Assembly: GCA_041690495.1 (NCBI GenBank)
Contig: JAWLHE010000001.1
Location: 124,001-188,000 of the forward strand
Length of the DNA: 64,000 nucleotides
From: DATAAP01 sp041690495
Lineage (GTDB): Bacteria > Pseudomonadota > Alphaproteobacteria > CACIAM-22H2
Direction: 5' to 3'
Shown: positions 44,246-53,323 of the stretch, piece by piece
Layout of the letters: the number at the start of each line of letters is the position of its first letter
How positions within the stretch are numbered: position 1 is the first letter of the stretch
Translations under genes and position numbers: made by a program
The notes under the pieces: model-generated
The model's input: the letters and a program-made list of their open reading frames with translations, nothing else
What the model was told of the DNA's origin: nothing
Database searches by the model: none

Positions 44246-45009
44246 GCGACGTACCGTTCACCCACGAGCATTACCGCTTCCTGATTCGCTCCGGCCACGA
44301 GGCGGGTTATCGCTTCGCCACGTTCGACGAGCTCGAGCGCCTGCGCAGCGAGAATGCGCTCGCGTGCATCCTTCGGCACGACTGCGACAACGATCTGGTC
44401 GCGGCCAGGGATCTCGCGCGGATCGAGGCGGAGCTCGGGGTGAGAGCCACGTATTTCGTGATGACCCGCTCCGCGCTTTACAATCTTCTGGCACCGCCGG
44501 TTTCCGCGCTGGTGCGCGAGATCGTCGCGCTCGGGCATCGGCTCGGCCTGCATTTCGACGAGGCGCCATGCCGGGACCTGGGGCCGGAGGAGGTCGCCCA
44601 CCGCGTGGACCGCGAGCGCGACCTGCTCGGCAACGAATTCGGGCAGCGGATCGACATTGTGTCGTTCCACCAGCCGTCGCCGCGCGTGCTTGCCAACGAG
44701 ATCCGCCTGAAATGCCGCAACACCTACGATCGTCGTGACATGAACGGGCTACACTACATATCGGACAGCAATCTGCGCTTCCGCGGCGAATCGCCGGTCG
44801 AGTGCTTCCGCCGGCGCGAGCATCGGCTTTTGCACTTGCTGCTGCATCCGGAATGGTGGACGCCGGAACCGATGCCGCTGGACCGCAAGTGGGACCGGAT
44901 GATGGTCCACAATGTCGAGCTGATGCAGGACAGTCTGCTGGCCCGGGAAGATACCTTCGCCCAGCGCCGGGTCGTGTCTATCTCCAGTCCGGAAAGCGGC
45001 AATGAGTAA
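44242..45009 (+). CDS. Polysaccharide-deacetylase-like protein (copy 3)
   Basis: A 255-residue protein starting MSDVPFTHEHYRFLIRSG. CILRHDCDNDLVAARDLARI gives His46-Asp47-x-Asp49; VRATYFVMTRSALYNLL and LGLHFDEAPC (His104) follow, then DIVSFHQPSPRVL and HLLLHPEWWT. It belongs to the LRHDxD subgroup like copy 2. The second metal-site His of canonical CE4 proteins is missing from the usual place, although a later SFHQPS may substitute. It is coupled to the SDR before and overlaps the glycosyltransferase after by eight bases. Confidence 0.8.
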   Translation: MSDVPFTHEHYRFLIRSGHEAGYRFATFDELERLRSENALACILRHDCDNDLVAARDLARIEAELGVRATYFVMTRSALYNLLAPPVSALVREIVALGHRLGLHFDEAPCRDLGPEEVAHRVDRERDLLGNEFGQRIDIVSFHQPSPRVLANEIRLKCRNTYDRRDMNGLHYISDSNLRFRGESPVECFRRREHRLLHLLLHPEWWTPEPMPLDRKWDRMMVHNVELMQDSLLAREDTFAQRRVVSISSPESGNE

Positions 45010-46375
45010 GCTTCCTGCGCAACTCCTCCGCAAGCTGTCGCGCCTGCGGCGTGAGCAGGCGGTCTATCTCGGACCGTTCGCACTCGCACGGACCGCCTTC
45101 TACAAGCATGTGTTGGCGCGCATGCGGCGCGCCGAGAATCACCTGCGTCGCGGCGAGACGCTGCTGCATTCGCCTCCGGAAGCGGTGGTGGATACGGCGC
45201 CGCGCAGCGTCGTGTTCCTGCATAATGCCTATTACAACTTCTTCTACCTTGCGCGCGCGCTGCGCGCGCGGGGATGGGACGCGGTATCGGTGAGCATTGA
45301 GCCGCCCGACGGAATTCACGCGCCGTATTATCATGGCGAGGATATCAATCTCTTCGACAAGGACCCGGCGCGGTTTGCCAATAACATATCGAAGTTCTTC
45401 CGGCTGGTTCCCCAGCGTTTCCGCATGGTCCATTTCTACGGGCGCGGCCACATGTCGTTCTTCCCCGCCCTGTTCGATCATTCCAGCGACTACGGCGTGA
45501 TTCCAACGGATTTCATTCAGCTTCGCCAGCATGGTGTAAGGGTCGGCTATACCGTTTCCGGCTGCCTGGACGGCGTCGCGCAGACAAGCGTGCATGGCTG
45601 GAGCGGCGGCGCATGCGACAAGTGCGTTTGGCAACACAGCCCGACGATCTGCTCGGACCGGGGCAATCTCGCCTGGGGACACAAGCTTGCCATGTTCTGC
45701 GACCTGATCGCGACAGAGACCTTCCCGGCCCTGGATTACCAAAGCGGCTCGCTGTGCTATAGGGAGCCGCTCACGTCGGCACTTGATCCAGACTTCTGGC
45801 GCCCGGATCTGGATATTCCGGATAAGTACAGATTGCAGCGTGAGCCCGGGCAGCTAATCGTTTATCATGCCGTCGGCAACTTCAATGCGCGCGCGGTGAA
45901 CGGTCGTAATCTCAAGGGGACCGGGGCGGTCGTGGCAGCGGTGGAAAGACTCCGCGCCGAGGGCGTCAACGTCCGCCTTGAATTCGTTTCGGACATGCCG
46001 AACAGGGATGTCCGGTTCATCCAGGCCCAGGCAGACGTCATCGTTGATCAACTCAATTACGGTCGCTACGGTGCCACCGCTCGCGAGGGCATGATGCTCG
46101 GCAAGCCGACGATTTGTTTCATCCGGAAAGACGAGCCCGCCGCCGGCGATCATCTCGAGTCGCTGCGCGAGTGTCCTCTGATCTCAGCGAATGAGGGAAC
46201 GGTCTACGCGGAACTCAAGAAGCTTCTCGCCGACGAGAAGCGGCGTCGTGCGATCGGCCGCGCAAGCCGCGAGTTTGCCGTCAAATGGCACTCGGCCGAT
46301 GCGTGCGCGGAGCGATTCGAGCGGGTTTACGACAGATTGATGGCCGGCGAGAACGTGCTGGCGAGTGTGGCATGA
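45002..46375 (+). CDS. Glycosyltransferase (GT-B fold)
   Basis: A 457-residue protein with RSVVFLHNAYYNFFYLARAL, a middle region YGVIPTDFIQLRQHG, a Cys-rich insert (GACDKCVWQHSPTICSDRG) and a donor-binding domain LIVYHAVGNFNARAVNGRN, then VDQLNYGRYGATAREGMMLG and PTICFIRKDEP. The terminal EGMMLGKPTICF is the GT4-type nucleotide-sugar contact. The cysteine insert parallels that of the glycosyltransferase at 40374. Linkage and sugar are unknown. It overlaps the next methyltransferase gene by four bases. Confidence 0.8.
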   Translation: MSKLPAQLLRKLSRLRREQAVYLGPFALARTAFYKHVLARMRRAENHLRRGETLLHSPPEAVVDTAPRSVVFLHNAYYNFFYLARALRARGWDAVSVSIEPPDGIHAPYYHGEDINLFDKDPARFANNISKFFRLVPQRFRMVHFYGRGHMSFFPALFDHSSDYGVIPTDFIQLRQHGVRVGYTVSGCLDGVAQTSVHGWSGGACDKCVWQHSPTICSDRGNLAWGHKLAMFCDLIATETFPALDYQSGSLCYREPLTSALDPDFWRPDLDIPDKYRLQREPGQLIVYHAVGNFNARAVNGRNLKGTGAVVAAVERLRAEGVNVRLEFVSDMPNRDVRFIQAQADVIVDQLNYGRYGATAREGMMLGKPTICFIRKDEPAAGDHLESLRECPLISANEGTVYAELKKLLADEKRRRAIGRASREFAVKWHSADACAERFERVYDRLMAGENVLASVA

Positions 46376-47199
46376 CGACGTCCGGCACGAGCGCGGCTCT
46401 GACGCACAATGCGGAGTTCTGGGACGAACTCTGCGGGACGACACTGGCGCGAAGCATCGGAGTGACGGACTCATCGCCGGAATCGCTGCGGCGCTTCGAT
46501 GCGTGGTATTTCGATTTCTATCCTTATCTGGAGCGGCATATCCCGTTCTCGGCGCTTGCCGGCAAGCGCGTGCTTGAGGTCGGCTTGGGTTACGGGTCGG
46601 TCGCCCAGCGGCTGGCCGAGCGCGGCGCGTTGTACCAGGGCCTCGACATCTCGCCGGGGCCCGCGGCCATGGTCAATCATCGCCTCCGGCAGATGGGGCT
46701 TGAGGGCAGCGCCCGCGTTGGCGACGTCCTGTCCTGCCCGTTTGACGACGCCTCGTTTGACTACGTCGTTGCGATAGGCTGCTATCACCATACCGGCAAC
46801 CTGCAGCGGGCAATCCAGGAGACATGGCGCGTGCTGAGGCCGGGCGGCGGCGCGATGATCATGGTCTACAACGCATATTCCTATCGGCGCTGGATCCGTT
46901 GGCCGGGGCCGACGCTATCGTATTTCCTGTGGGACAAGTTCGGCATCGGGCATGCCCCCAGGCCGGGCGAGAGGGAGCGCGCCGCCTACGATGCCGACTC
47001 GAAGGGGCGGGCAGCCCCAGAGACCGTCTTTGTTTCAGCCGCGCATATGCGGCGCATGGCCGCCGATTGGAGATCCGTCGAGATCCGCCGCGAGAATATC
47101 GGGGGAGAACTCGTCCTGTCCCTGATCGATAGAAATCGCCTCTTGAAAAGCCTCGGGCCGCGGGTCGGGCTCGATCTTTACTGCCGGATGGTCAAGTGA
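46372..47199 (+). CDS. Class I SAM-dependent methyltransferase
   Basis: A 275-residue protein. VLEVGLGYGSVAQRLAERG is motif I at about residues 67-85, followed by YQGLDISPGPAAMV, FDYVVAIGCYHHTGNLQRAI and VLRPGGGAMIMVYNAYSYRR. Both ends have ATGA/GTGA-type overlaps with glycosyltransferase genes, consistent with methylation of a residue added by one of them. The target is unknown. Confidence 0.85.
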   Translation: MTTSGTSAALTHNAEFWDELCGTTLARSIGVTDSSPESLRRFDAWYFDFYPYLERHIPFSALAGKRVLEVGLGYGSVAQRLAERGALYQGLDISPGPAAMVNHRLRQMGLEGSARVGDVLSCPFDDASFDYVVAIGCYHHTGNLQRAIQETWRVLRPGGGAMIMVYNAYSYRRWIRWPGPTLSYFLWDKFGIGHAPRPGERERAAYDADSKGRAAPETVFVSAAHMRRMAADWRSVEIRRENIGGELVLSLIDRNRLLKSLGPRVGLDLYCRMVK

Positions 47200-48545
47200 A
47201 CAAGCCAAACGGTGCCGCAGGGCCGTTGAACGTCCTTCTGCTCTGCGATTACCAGACCAACATTGCCGCGACCGTCGCCGATCACATCCGATCGCTCGAG
47301 CGCTTGTCCGCAAATCGGGTGTATCGACTGTCGATGCTGGGCAACATCCCGCGGTCCCTGGAGTTGTCCAGGTTCGATGTGCTGATCGTCCATTACACGC
47401 TCGTCGCATGCATGGACTTCTACCTGTCGCGCGAGGCCCGCGAGCGGATTGCGAGTTTCAAGGGGTTGAAGGCGCTTTTCATCCAGGACGAGTACCGGCA
47501 TGTCAACGCTTCCATCGCGGCCATGCGCGAACTGGGGATTCATATCCTCTTCACGTGCGTGCCGGAGCACGAAATCGAGCAGGTATATCCCGCGGCGGCG
47601 CTGCCGGGAGTCCAAAAGGTCAATGTCCTGACCGGCTATGTGCCGGTCGGACTGGCAGACCGCGAAGCCCCGCCGACCGAATCGCGCCCGATCGATGTCG
47701 GCTATCGCGGCCGCAAGGTGCCAGCGTGGCTCGGCGAGCTCGGGCAGGAGAAATGGCGGATCGGGCTGAAATTCGCCGAGGACGCAGCCCGCTACGGCAT
47801 TGTCTGCGATATCTCCTACCGTGAGGAGGACAGACTGTACGGCGACGCATGGACCCGGTTCCTGTGTCGCTGCAAGGCCGTTCTCGGCGTAGAGAGCGGC
47901 GCAAGCGTGTTCGACTTTACCGGGGACATACAGCGCAACGTCGACCGCCATGTCGCGCGCGACCCGACCGCCACGTTCGACACGCTTCGCGATCTCTATT
48001 TCCCTGATGCTGAGGGCAAGATCTCTCTGGCCCAGATATCCCCACGCTCATTCGAGTCCGCGGCGCTGCGAACGCTGATGATCCTCTATGAGGGAAGATA
48101 CTCCGACATCCTGGTCCCCTGGCGCCATTACGTCCCCTTGAAGAAGGACCATTCGAACATGGACGAAGTGATCGCCGTGCTGAGAGACCCAGCGCGGTGC
48201 CGCGAGATCACCGAATGCGCCTATCGCGAGGTGGCCCTCGACCCGAGGAACTCGTTTCGTGCCTTTGTACAGAAGGTCGACGCGGCCCTCCTGGAGGCGT
48301 GGCGGCCCGAGATGCGTGCAGCCAAGCAATGCTATTCGGTGCACCGGTTTCGCTGGGTCGCAGCCATGAACCCGACGACGTTGAAGCGCCGCGCCTATCG
48401 CCAGGTTGCCAGCAAGATGCACTGGCTGATTTACGGCGCCGCCCTGGGATGGATGAGCCCGGCGATGCGCGACCGCATCCAGCCGCATGTGAGGCGTGTG
48501 TACGAAGGATTCGCCAGCCGCCTGTCCGGCCAGCGCGCACGCTAG
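47196..48545 (+). CDS. Glycosyltransferase-like protein (GT-B, CgeB-like C-terminus)
   Basis: A 449-residue protein (GTG start) beginning with a Rossmann strand PLNVLLLCDYQTNIAATV. ALFIQDEYRHVNASIAAM and a C-terminal half with CRCKAVLGVESGASVFDFTG, RSFESAALRTLMILYEGRY and HYVPLKKDHSNMDEVIAVL follow. The GRYSDIL / HYVPL / DHSNMDE pattern is shared with the protein at 55433, so the two are homologues. Such proteins are putative glycosyltransferases of GT4-like fold. A 112-base gap without a gene follows before amidotransferase copy 4. Confidence 0.75.
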   Translation: MNKPNGAAGPLNVLLLCDYQTNIAATVADHIRSLERLSANRVYRLSMLGNIPRSLELSRFDVLIVHYTLVACMDFYLSREARERIASFKGLKALFIQDEYRHVNASIAAMRELGIHILFTCVPEHEIEQVYPAAALPGVQKVNVLTGYVPVGLADREAPPTESRPIDVGYRGRKVPAWLGELGQEKWRIGLKFAEDAARYGIVCDISYREEDRLYGDAWTRFLCRCKAVLGVESGASVFDFTGDIQRNVDRHVARDPTATFDTLRDLYFPDAEGKISLAQISPRSFESAALRTLMILYEGRYSDILVPWRHYVPLKKDHSNMDEVIAVLRDPARCREITECAYREVALDPRNSFRAFVQKVDAALLEAWRPEMRAAKQCYSVHRFRWVAAMNPTTLKRRAYRQVASKMHWLIYGAALGWMSPAMRDRIQPHVRRVYEGFASRLSGQRAR

Positions 48546-48657
48546 ATCTCGACGGTAATGCCAAAAAAAATGCCTCGATCTTTGGTTGCCCGTGCAGTAT
48601 AGCGACTCGCTCTTAGATGAGCCCGGGACGGCAACGGCTGGAAGAAGCACGTAACTC

Positions 48658-50571
48658 ATGTGCGGCATAGCGGGTATTGCCAGTCTGCGCGGAGCGAAGA
48701 TCAGCGCCCTGCGCCACAAGCTTGGCATCATGGACGAGCTCATCGCGCATCGCGGGCCGGACGGCCACGGCGCGTGGACGGCCGAGCGCCAGAATGTCGG
48801 CCTTGCGCACCGCCGGCTCAGTATCATCGACCTGTCCGATGCGGCGGCACAGCCGATGGCCGGCGCGAACGGCGCTGTGATCACCTATAACGGCGAGATT
48901 TACAACTATGTCGAACTCCGCGAGGCGCTGGCCGCGCATTGGGAGTTCCGCACCAACTCCGACACCGAGACGATCCTCGCAAGCTATGCCCGGCACGGCG
49001 CGGATTGCGTGGACCATCTGCGCGGCATGTTCGCGTTCGCGATCTGGGACGGCCAGCGCCTGTTCTGCGCGCGCGACCGGTTCGGCATAAAGCCGTTCTA
49101 CTACGCCGTGATCGGCGACATGTTCCTGTTCGCCTCCGAGGCGAAGGCGCTGCTGCCGTTCCTTGACGACATCGAGACCGACGCCGCCGCGCTGGCCGAG
49201 TACCTGACCTTCCAGTACACGATCGGCGAGCACACGCTGTTCAAGGGCATCAGGCAGCTCCTGCCCGGCCATGCGCTGTCACTCGAGGGCGGACAGGTGA
49301 AGGTCTGGCGCTACTGGGACGTCGCATACGATATTGACTACGACCACAACGCCCGATACTTCCAGAACCGCCTGACCGAGCTGGTGCACGATTCGCTGCG
49401 CCTGCACCTCCGCAGCGACGTGCCGGTCGGCAGCTATGTCTCCGGCGGCATCGATTCGAGCCTCGTGGCGATTCTCGCGGCGCAGGTCGATCCGGCGAAC
49501 CGGCACGCCTTCCATGGCAAGTTCACCGAATTCCCGGGCTATGACGAGAGCAGCTATGCCGGCCTCGCCGCCGAGCGGGCCGGCAGCACGCTCCATGTCA
49601 TCGACATCAAGGCGCGGCACTTCCGCGATCACATCCGCGACGTGCTTTATCACCTCGACTTCCCGGTCGCAGGCCCCGGCTCGTTTCCGCAATACATGGT
49701 CTCGCAGCTCGCCAGCAGGCACCTCAAGGTCGTGCTCGGCGGCCAGGGCGGCGACGAGGTGTTCGGCGGCTATGCCCGCTATCTGCTCGCGTATTTCGAG
49801 CAGTGCATCAAGGCGGCCCTGGACGGGAACTACCAGAACGGCAATTTCGTCGTGACGATCGAGTCGATCGTGCCGAATCTGGGGCTGCTGCGCGAATACA
49901 AGCCGCTTATGAAGGAATTCTGGCGGGAGGGCCTGTTCGGCGCCCTAGACGAACGCTATTTCCGTCTGATCGACCGTTCGACCGACATGGTGGATGAGAT
50001 TGACTGGACCGCGCTCGACAAGGCGCGCGTGTTCGACGATTTCCGCGCGATCTTCAACAACCAGCGCAATGTCCGCAAGGAAGCCTATTTCGACAGCATG
50101 ACGCATTTCGATTTCAAATGCCTGCTTCCGGCGCTGCTGCACGTCGAGGACCGCATGAGCATGGCGCACGGGCTCGAGAGCCGCGTGCCGCTGCTCGACC
50201 ATCCGCTGATCGAGTTCGCAGCGACCGTGCCCGCCGACGTCAAGTTCCAGGGCGGCAACATGAAGCATCTGCTGAAGACGGCCTTCGCCGACACGCTTCC
50301 GGCGCCCGTTCTCAATCGCCGCGACAAGATGGGCTTTCCGGTGCCGCTCAAGGAATGGTTCGCCGGCGAGCTGCACGACATGGCGCAGGACGTCTTCCGC
50401 ACGATCAAGAGCAGGCACCGGCCATACATCAATGCGGATGCGGTGCTCGCCAATTTCGAGAGCGTAGGCCGGTTCTCGCGCAAGACCTGGGGGCTGCTCA
50501 GCCTCGAGCTGTGGCACCAGCGGTTTCACGACCGCGCCGCCGAGTATCGGCATCGGGCCGCGGCCGCCTAG
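48658..50571 (+). CDS. Asparagine-synthase-like glutamine amidotransferase (copy 4)
   Basis: A 637-residue AsnB-type protein starting MCGIAGIASLRGAKISAL, with Cys2, LAHRRLSIIDLSDAAAQPM, TYNGEIYNYVELREAL and the ATP-PPase loop YVSGGIDSSLVAILA, then GGQGGDEVFGGYARYLLAY. It is preceded by the longest gap inside the operon (112 bases) and followed by a cluster of three SDR genes and a UDP-sugar 2-epimerase. It is probably a uronate amidotransferase; the different C-terminal sequences of the four copies suggest four different acceptors. Confidence 0.92.
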   Translation: MCGIAGIASLRGAKISALRHKLGIMDELIAHRGPDGHGAWTAERQNVGLAHRRLSIIDLSDAAAQPMAGANGAVITYNGEIYNYVELREALAAHWEFRTNSDTETILASYARHGADCVDHLRGMFAFAIWDGQRLFCARDRFGIKPFYYAVIGDMFLFASEAKALLPFLDDIETDAAALAEYLTFQYTIGEHTLFKGIRQLLPGHALSLEGGQVKVWRYWDVAYDIDYDHNARYFQNRLTELVHDSLRLHLRSDVPVGSYVSGGIDSSLVAILAAQVDPANRHAFHGKFTEFPGYDESSYAGLAAERAGSTLHVIDIKARHFRDHIRDVLYHLDFPVAGPGSFPQYMVSQLASRHLKVVLGGQGGDEVFGGYARYLLAYFEQCIKAALDGNYQNGNFVVTIESIVPNLGLLREYKPLMKEFWREGLFGALDERYFRLIDRSTDMVDEIDWTALDKARVFDDFRAIFNNQRNVRKEAYFDSMTHFDFKCLLPALLHVEDRMSMAHGLESRVPLLDHPLIEFAATVPADVKFQGGNMKHLLKTAFADTLPAPVLNRRDKMGFPVPLKEWFAGELHDMAQDVFRTIKSRHRPYINADAVLANFESVGRFSRKTWGLLSLELWHQRFHDRAAEYRHRAAAA

Positions 50572-50603
50572 GGCTCCTTTCATCTGACAAGGACGGCACA
50601 GAA

Positions 50604-51536
50604 ATGAGAGTCTTCGTGACCGGCGGCTCCGGCCTGGTCGGCTCGACCATCATCGATATCCTGCTGGCGCGCGGCGACGACATCGTCGCGATCGACAATT
50701 TCGCAACCGGCCGGCGCGACAATCTGAAGCCGCACCCGCGGCTGCGGCTGGTCGAGGACACGATCGTCGACGCGAAGGTCGTGAGCGGCCTCATCGCGGA
50801 TTTCCGGCCCGATGTGGTGATTCATACGGCTGCCTCCTACAAGGATCCCGACAACTGGGAAGCCGATACGCTGACCAACTGCGTCGGCGGCGCCAACATC
50901 GCGAAGGCATGCAAGGACCAGAAGGTCGGCCGCCTCATCTACTTCCAGACCGCGCTCTGCTACGGAACCAGGCCGCTCGAGCAGCCGATCACGCTCGACC
51001 ATCCGATCAATCCGGCCAACAGCAGCTACGCCATCTCAAAGACGACGGCGGAGCAGTACATCCAGTACAGCGGCGTCGATTACGTGACGTTCCGGCTGGC
51101 CAATGTCGTCGGCCCGCGCAACGTAAGCGGACCGCTGCCCATCTTCTTCCAGCGCCTGTCCGAGGGGAAGAAGTGCTTCGTCACGACCGCACGGCGCGAT
51201 TTCGTGTTCGTCCAGGATCTCGCCAGAACGGTCGTGCGCGCGGTCAGCGGAGAGGGGCGGGGCACGTATCACTTCTCGTCCGGCAAGGACGTCGCCATCA
51301 AGGAACTCTACGACGCGGTCGTGCGGGCGATGCGGCTCAACGAGTATCCCGAACCGGAGATCCGTCCGCTCGGCCCCGACGATGCGCCGTCGATCCTCCT
51401 CGACCCGTCGCGCACCTTCAAGGATTTCGGTCAGATCCGGTTCACGCCGCTCGAGGAGATTGTGGAGAAGACCGTCGCCTACTACCGCGAATTCGGGGTT
51501 CAGGGCGGATATACGCATCTGAAGATCGACAAGTGA
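50604..51536 (+). CDS. NAD-dependent sugar-nucleotide epimerase (extended SDR), tandem copy A
   Basis: A 310-residue protein starting MRVFVTGGSGLVGSTIIDIL. The active-site region has YFQTALCYGTRPLEQP, with Thr replacing the usual Ser, and the Tyr-Lys pair in SSYAISKTTAEQYIQYSG. DNFATGRRDNL and IHTAASYKDPDNWEADT are nearly repeated in the next gene, so the two are tandem paralogues. Proteins of this kind (WbmF/WbmG-like) act on UDP-HexNAc-uronic acids in Bordetella-type O-antigen loci. The stop overlaps the GTG of copy B. Confidence 0.88.
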   Translation: MRVFVTGGSGLVGSTIIDILLARGDDIVAIDNFATGRRDNLKPHPRLRLVEDTIVDAKVVSGLIADFRPDVVIHTAASYKDPDNWEADTLTNCVGGANIAKACKDQKVGRLIYFQTALCYGTRPLEQPITLDHPINPANSSYAISKTTAEQYIQYSGVDYVTFRLANVVGPRNVSGPLPIFFQRLSEGKKCFVTTARRDFVFVQDLARTVVRAVSGEGRGTYHFSSGKDVAIKELYDAVVRAMRLNEYPEPEIRPLGPDDAPSILLDPSRTFKDFGQIRFTPLEEIVEKTVAYYREFGVQGGYTHLKIDK

Positions 51537-52474
51537 AACTTCTGATTACCGGCGGCGCCGGCTGTCTGGGCTCGAACCTGATCGAGCGCTATCTGCCGCA
51601 AGGCAACGAGATCCTGGTCATCGACAATTTCGCGACCGGCCGGCGCGAGGTCGTGCCGACGGTGCCCGGCCTGACGGTGGTCGAGGGTACCGTTGCCGAC
51701 GAGGCGGCGGTCCGTCATGCCTTCGAGTCGTTCGCGCCGACCCACGTCATCCATAGCGCCGCCGCCTATAAGGATCCGGCGAACTGGCGCGAGGACACGG
51801 CGACCAACGTGATCGGCACGATCAACGTCGTCGAGGCGGCGAAGCGTGCCGGCGTGAAGCGCTTCGTCAATTTCCAGACCGCGCTGTGCTACGGCCGGCC
51901 GGAACGCGTGCCGATTCCCGTCGATCACCCGACCCGGCCGATCACGAGCTACGGCATCTCCAAGACCGCCGGCGAGCACTATGTAACGCTCAGCGGCCTG
52001 CCCTACGTCTCGCTGCGGCTCGCCAATATCGCGGGCCCGCGCCTCGCGATCGGCCCGATTCCGACCTTCTACAAGCGGCTCAAGGCCGGCCAGAAGTGCT
52101 TCTGCACCGATGCGGTCCGCGATTTCCTCGATATGAGCGACTTCTTCGCGATCATGGATCTGGTCCTGCGCGACGATGCGCCGAGCGGCGTGTTCAACGT
52201 CTCGACCGGGGTCGGCGCCAGCATCAAGGACGTGTTCGACGAAGTGGCCGGCTATCTCGGAGTCGAGCTCCGCGAGCCGGTGCCGGTGGTGGCCCCCGGG
52301 GCCGACGACGTTCCGGCTGTCGTGCTCGACCCGTCCCGGACGCGCGCGGCCCTCGGATGGGAGGCGAAGGTCGGCTTCGCCGAGACGATCCGGCGCATGC
52401 TGCAGTGGTACGACGCGCACGGCGTCAGCGAGATCTACAGCCATCTCGCCGTGCCCGCGGCCGCGGGCCGGTAA
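51533..52474 (+). CDS. NAD-dependent sugar-nucleotide epimerase (extended SDR), tandem copy B
   Basis: A 313-residue protein with GTG start reading MKLLITGGAGCLGSNLIER. It repeats copy A's DNFATGRREVV, IHSAAAYKDPANWREDTATN, FVNFQTALCYGRPERVP and the catalytic SYGISKTAGEHYVTLSG. The close similarity and head-to-tail order indicate gene duplication followed by divergence, probably giving two stereochemically different products from one precursor. It is followed six bases later by a methyltransferase gene. Confidence 0.88.
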   Translation: MKLLITGGAGCLGSNLIERYLPQGNEILVIDNFATGRREVVPTVPGLTVVEGTVADEAAVRHAFESFAPTHVIHSAAAYKDPANWREDTATNVIGTINVVEAAKRAGVKRFVNFQTALCYGRPERVPIPVDHPTRPITSYGISKTAGEHYVTLSGLPYVSLRLANIAGPRLAIGPIPTFYKRLKAGQKCFCTDAVRDFLDMSDFFAIMDLVLRDDAPSGVFNVSTGVGASIKDVFDEVAGYLGVELREPVPVVAPGADDVPAVVLDPSRTRAALGWEAKVGFAETIRRMLQWYDAHGVSEIYSHLAVPAAAGR

Positions 52475-52480
52475 TCCGCC

Positions 52481-53323
52481 ATGCCGGCGCGCGGCGTCAG
52501 GAACGTGGAGGTGCGGGCATTCTGGGAAGCCAACCCGGTCGCTGCCGCCGGCATCCCGGCCGAGCCGGGGAGCGCTGCCTTCTTCGCGCGGTTCGACGCC
52601 CTGCGCGAGGCTCCGGATTGCGAGCCGTGGGACTTCTCCAACCGCATTCATGGCTACACATGGTCGGCCGGAAAGCGGGTCCTGGACGTCGGATGCGGCA
52701 ACGGCTATGTGCTTGCGCAGTATGCGCGCCACGGTGCGACGGTGCACGGCATCGATCTGACCGAAACCGCGCTGACGCTGAGCCGGGAGCGTTTCCGGCT
52801 CGCGGGCCTGACAGGCGACTTCCGGCGCACGGACGGCGACACGATCCCGTATCCGGACGCCTCCTTCGACATCGCCTGCTCGATGGGTGTTCTGCACCAC
52901 ATCGAGAACCCGCGGCCAATGCTCGACGAGATGTACCGCGTGCTGCGTCCCGGCGGCGAGATCATCCTGATGATGTACCACCGCCACAGCTGGAAGCAGC
53001 TCGTCGTCCATCCGCTGAAGCGTCTCCTCGATCCGCGCTATCGCGGCAAGACGCTGGCCGAAGTCCTCAACATGAATGACGGTCCGGACTGTCCGCTGGC
53101 GATGGTCTACTCGAAGTCCGAGCTGCGTCAGCTTCTGCGCCGGTTCACCGACTTGCGATTCGACTGCAACCAGCTGAGCTGGCGACAGCTCTTTCTGGTG
53201 CCGCGACTCGGCGACGCGCTCTCCGCTATTCTGCCGAGCTGCAGCGAAAGCATCTTCGCGCGCCATCTCGGCTGGAACCTGTATGCGCGCGCGCGAAAGC
53301 CCGTGGATGGACTAGTGACATGA
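52481..53323 (+). CDS. Class I SAM-dependent methyltransferase
   Basis: A 280-residue protein. VLDVGCGNGYVLAQYARHG is motif I at about 67-85, then HGIDLTETALTLSRERF, YPDASFDIACSMGVLHHIEN and VLRPGGEIILMMYHRHSWK. The N-terminal EVRAFWEANPVAAAGIPAEP is typical of a group of glycan-cluster methyltransferases. It overlaps the next SDR gene by four bases (ATGA). The target is unknown. Confidence 0.86.
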   Translation: MPARGVRNVEVRAFWEANPVAAAGIPAEPGSAAFFARFDALREAPDCEPWDFSNRIHGYTWSAGKRVLDVGCGNGYVLAQYARHGATVHGIDLTETALTLSRERFRLAGLTGDFRRTDGDTIPYPDASFDIACSMGVLHHIENPRPMLDEMYRVLRPGGEIILMMYHRHSWKQLVVHPLKRLLDPRYRGKTLAEVLNMNDGPDCPLAMVYSKSELRQLLRRFTDLRFDCNQLSWRQLFLVPRLGDALSAILPSCSESIFARHLGWNLYARARKPVDGLVT

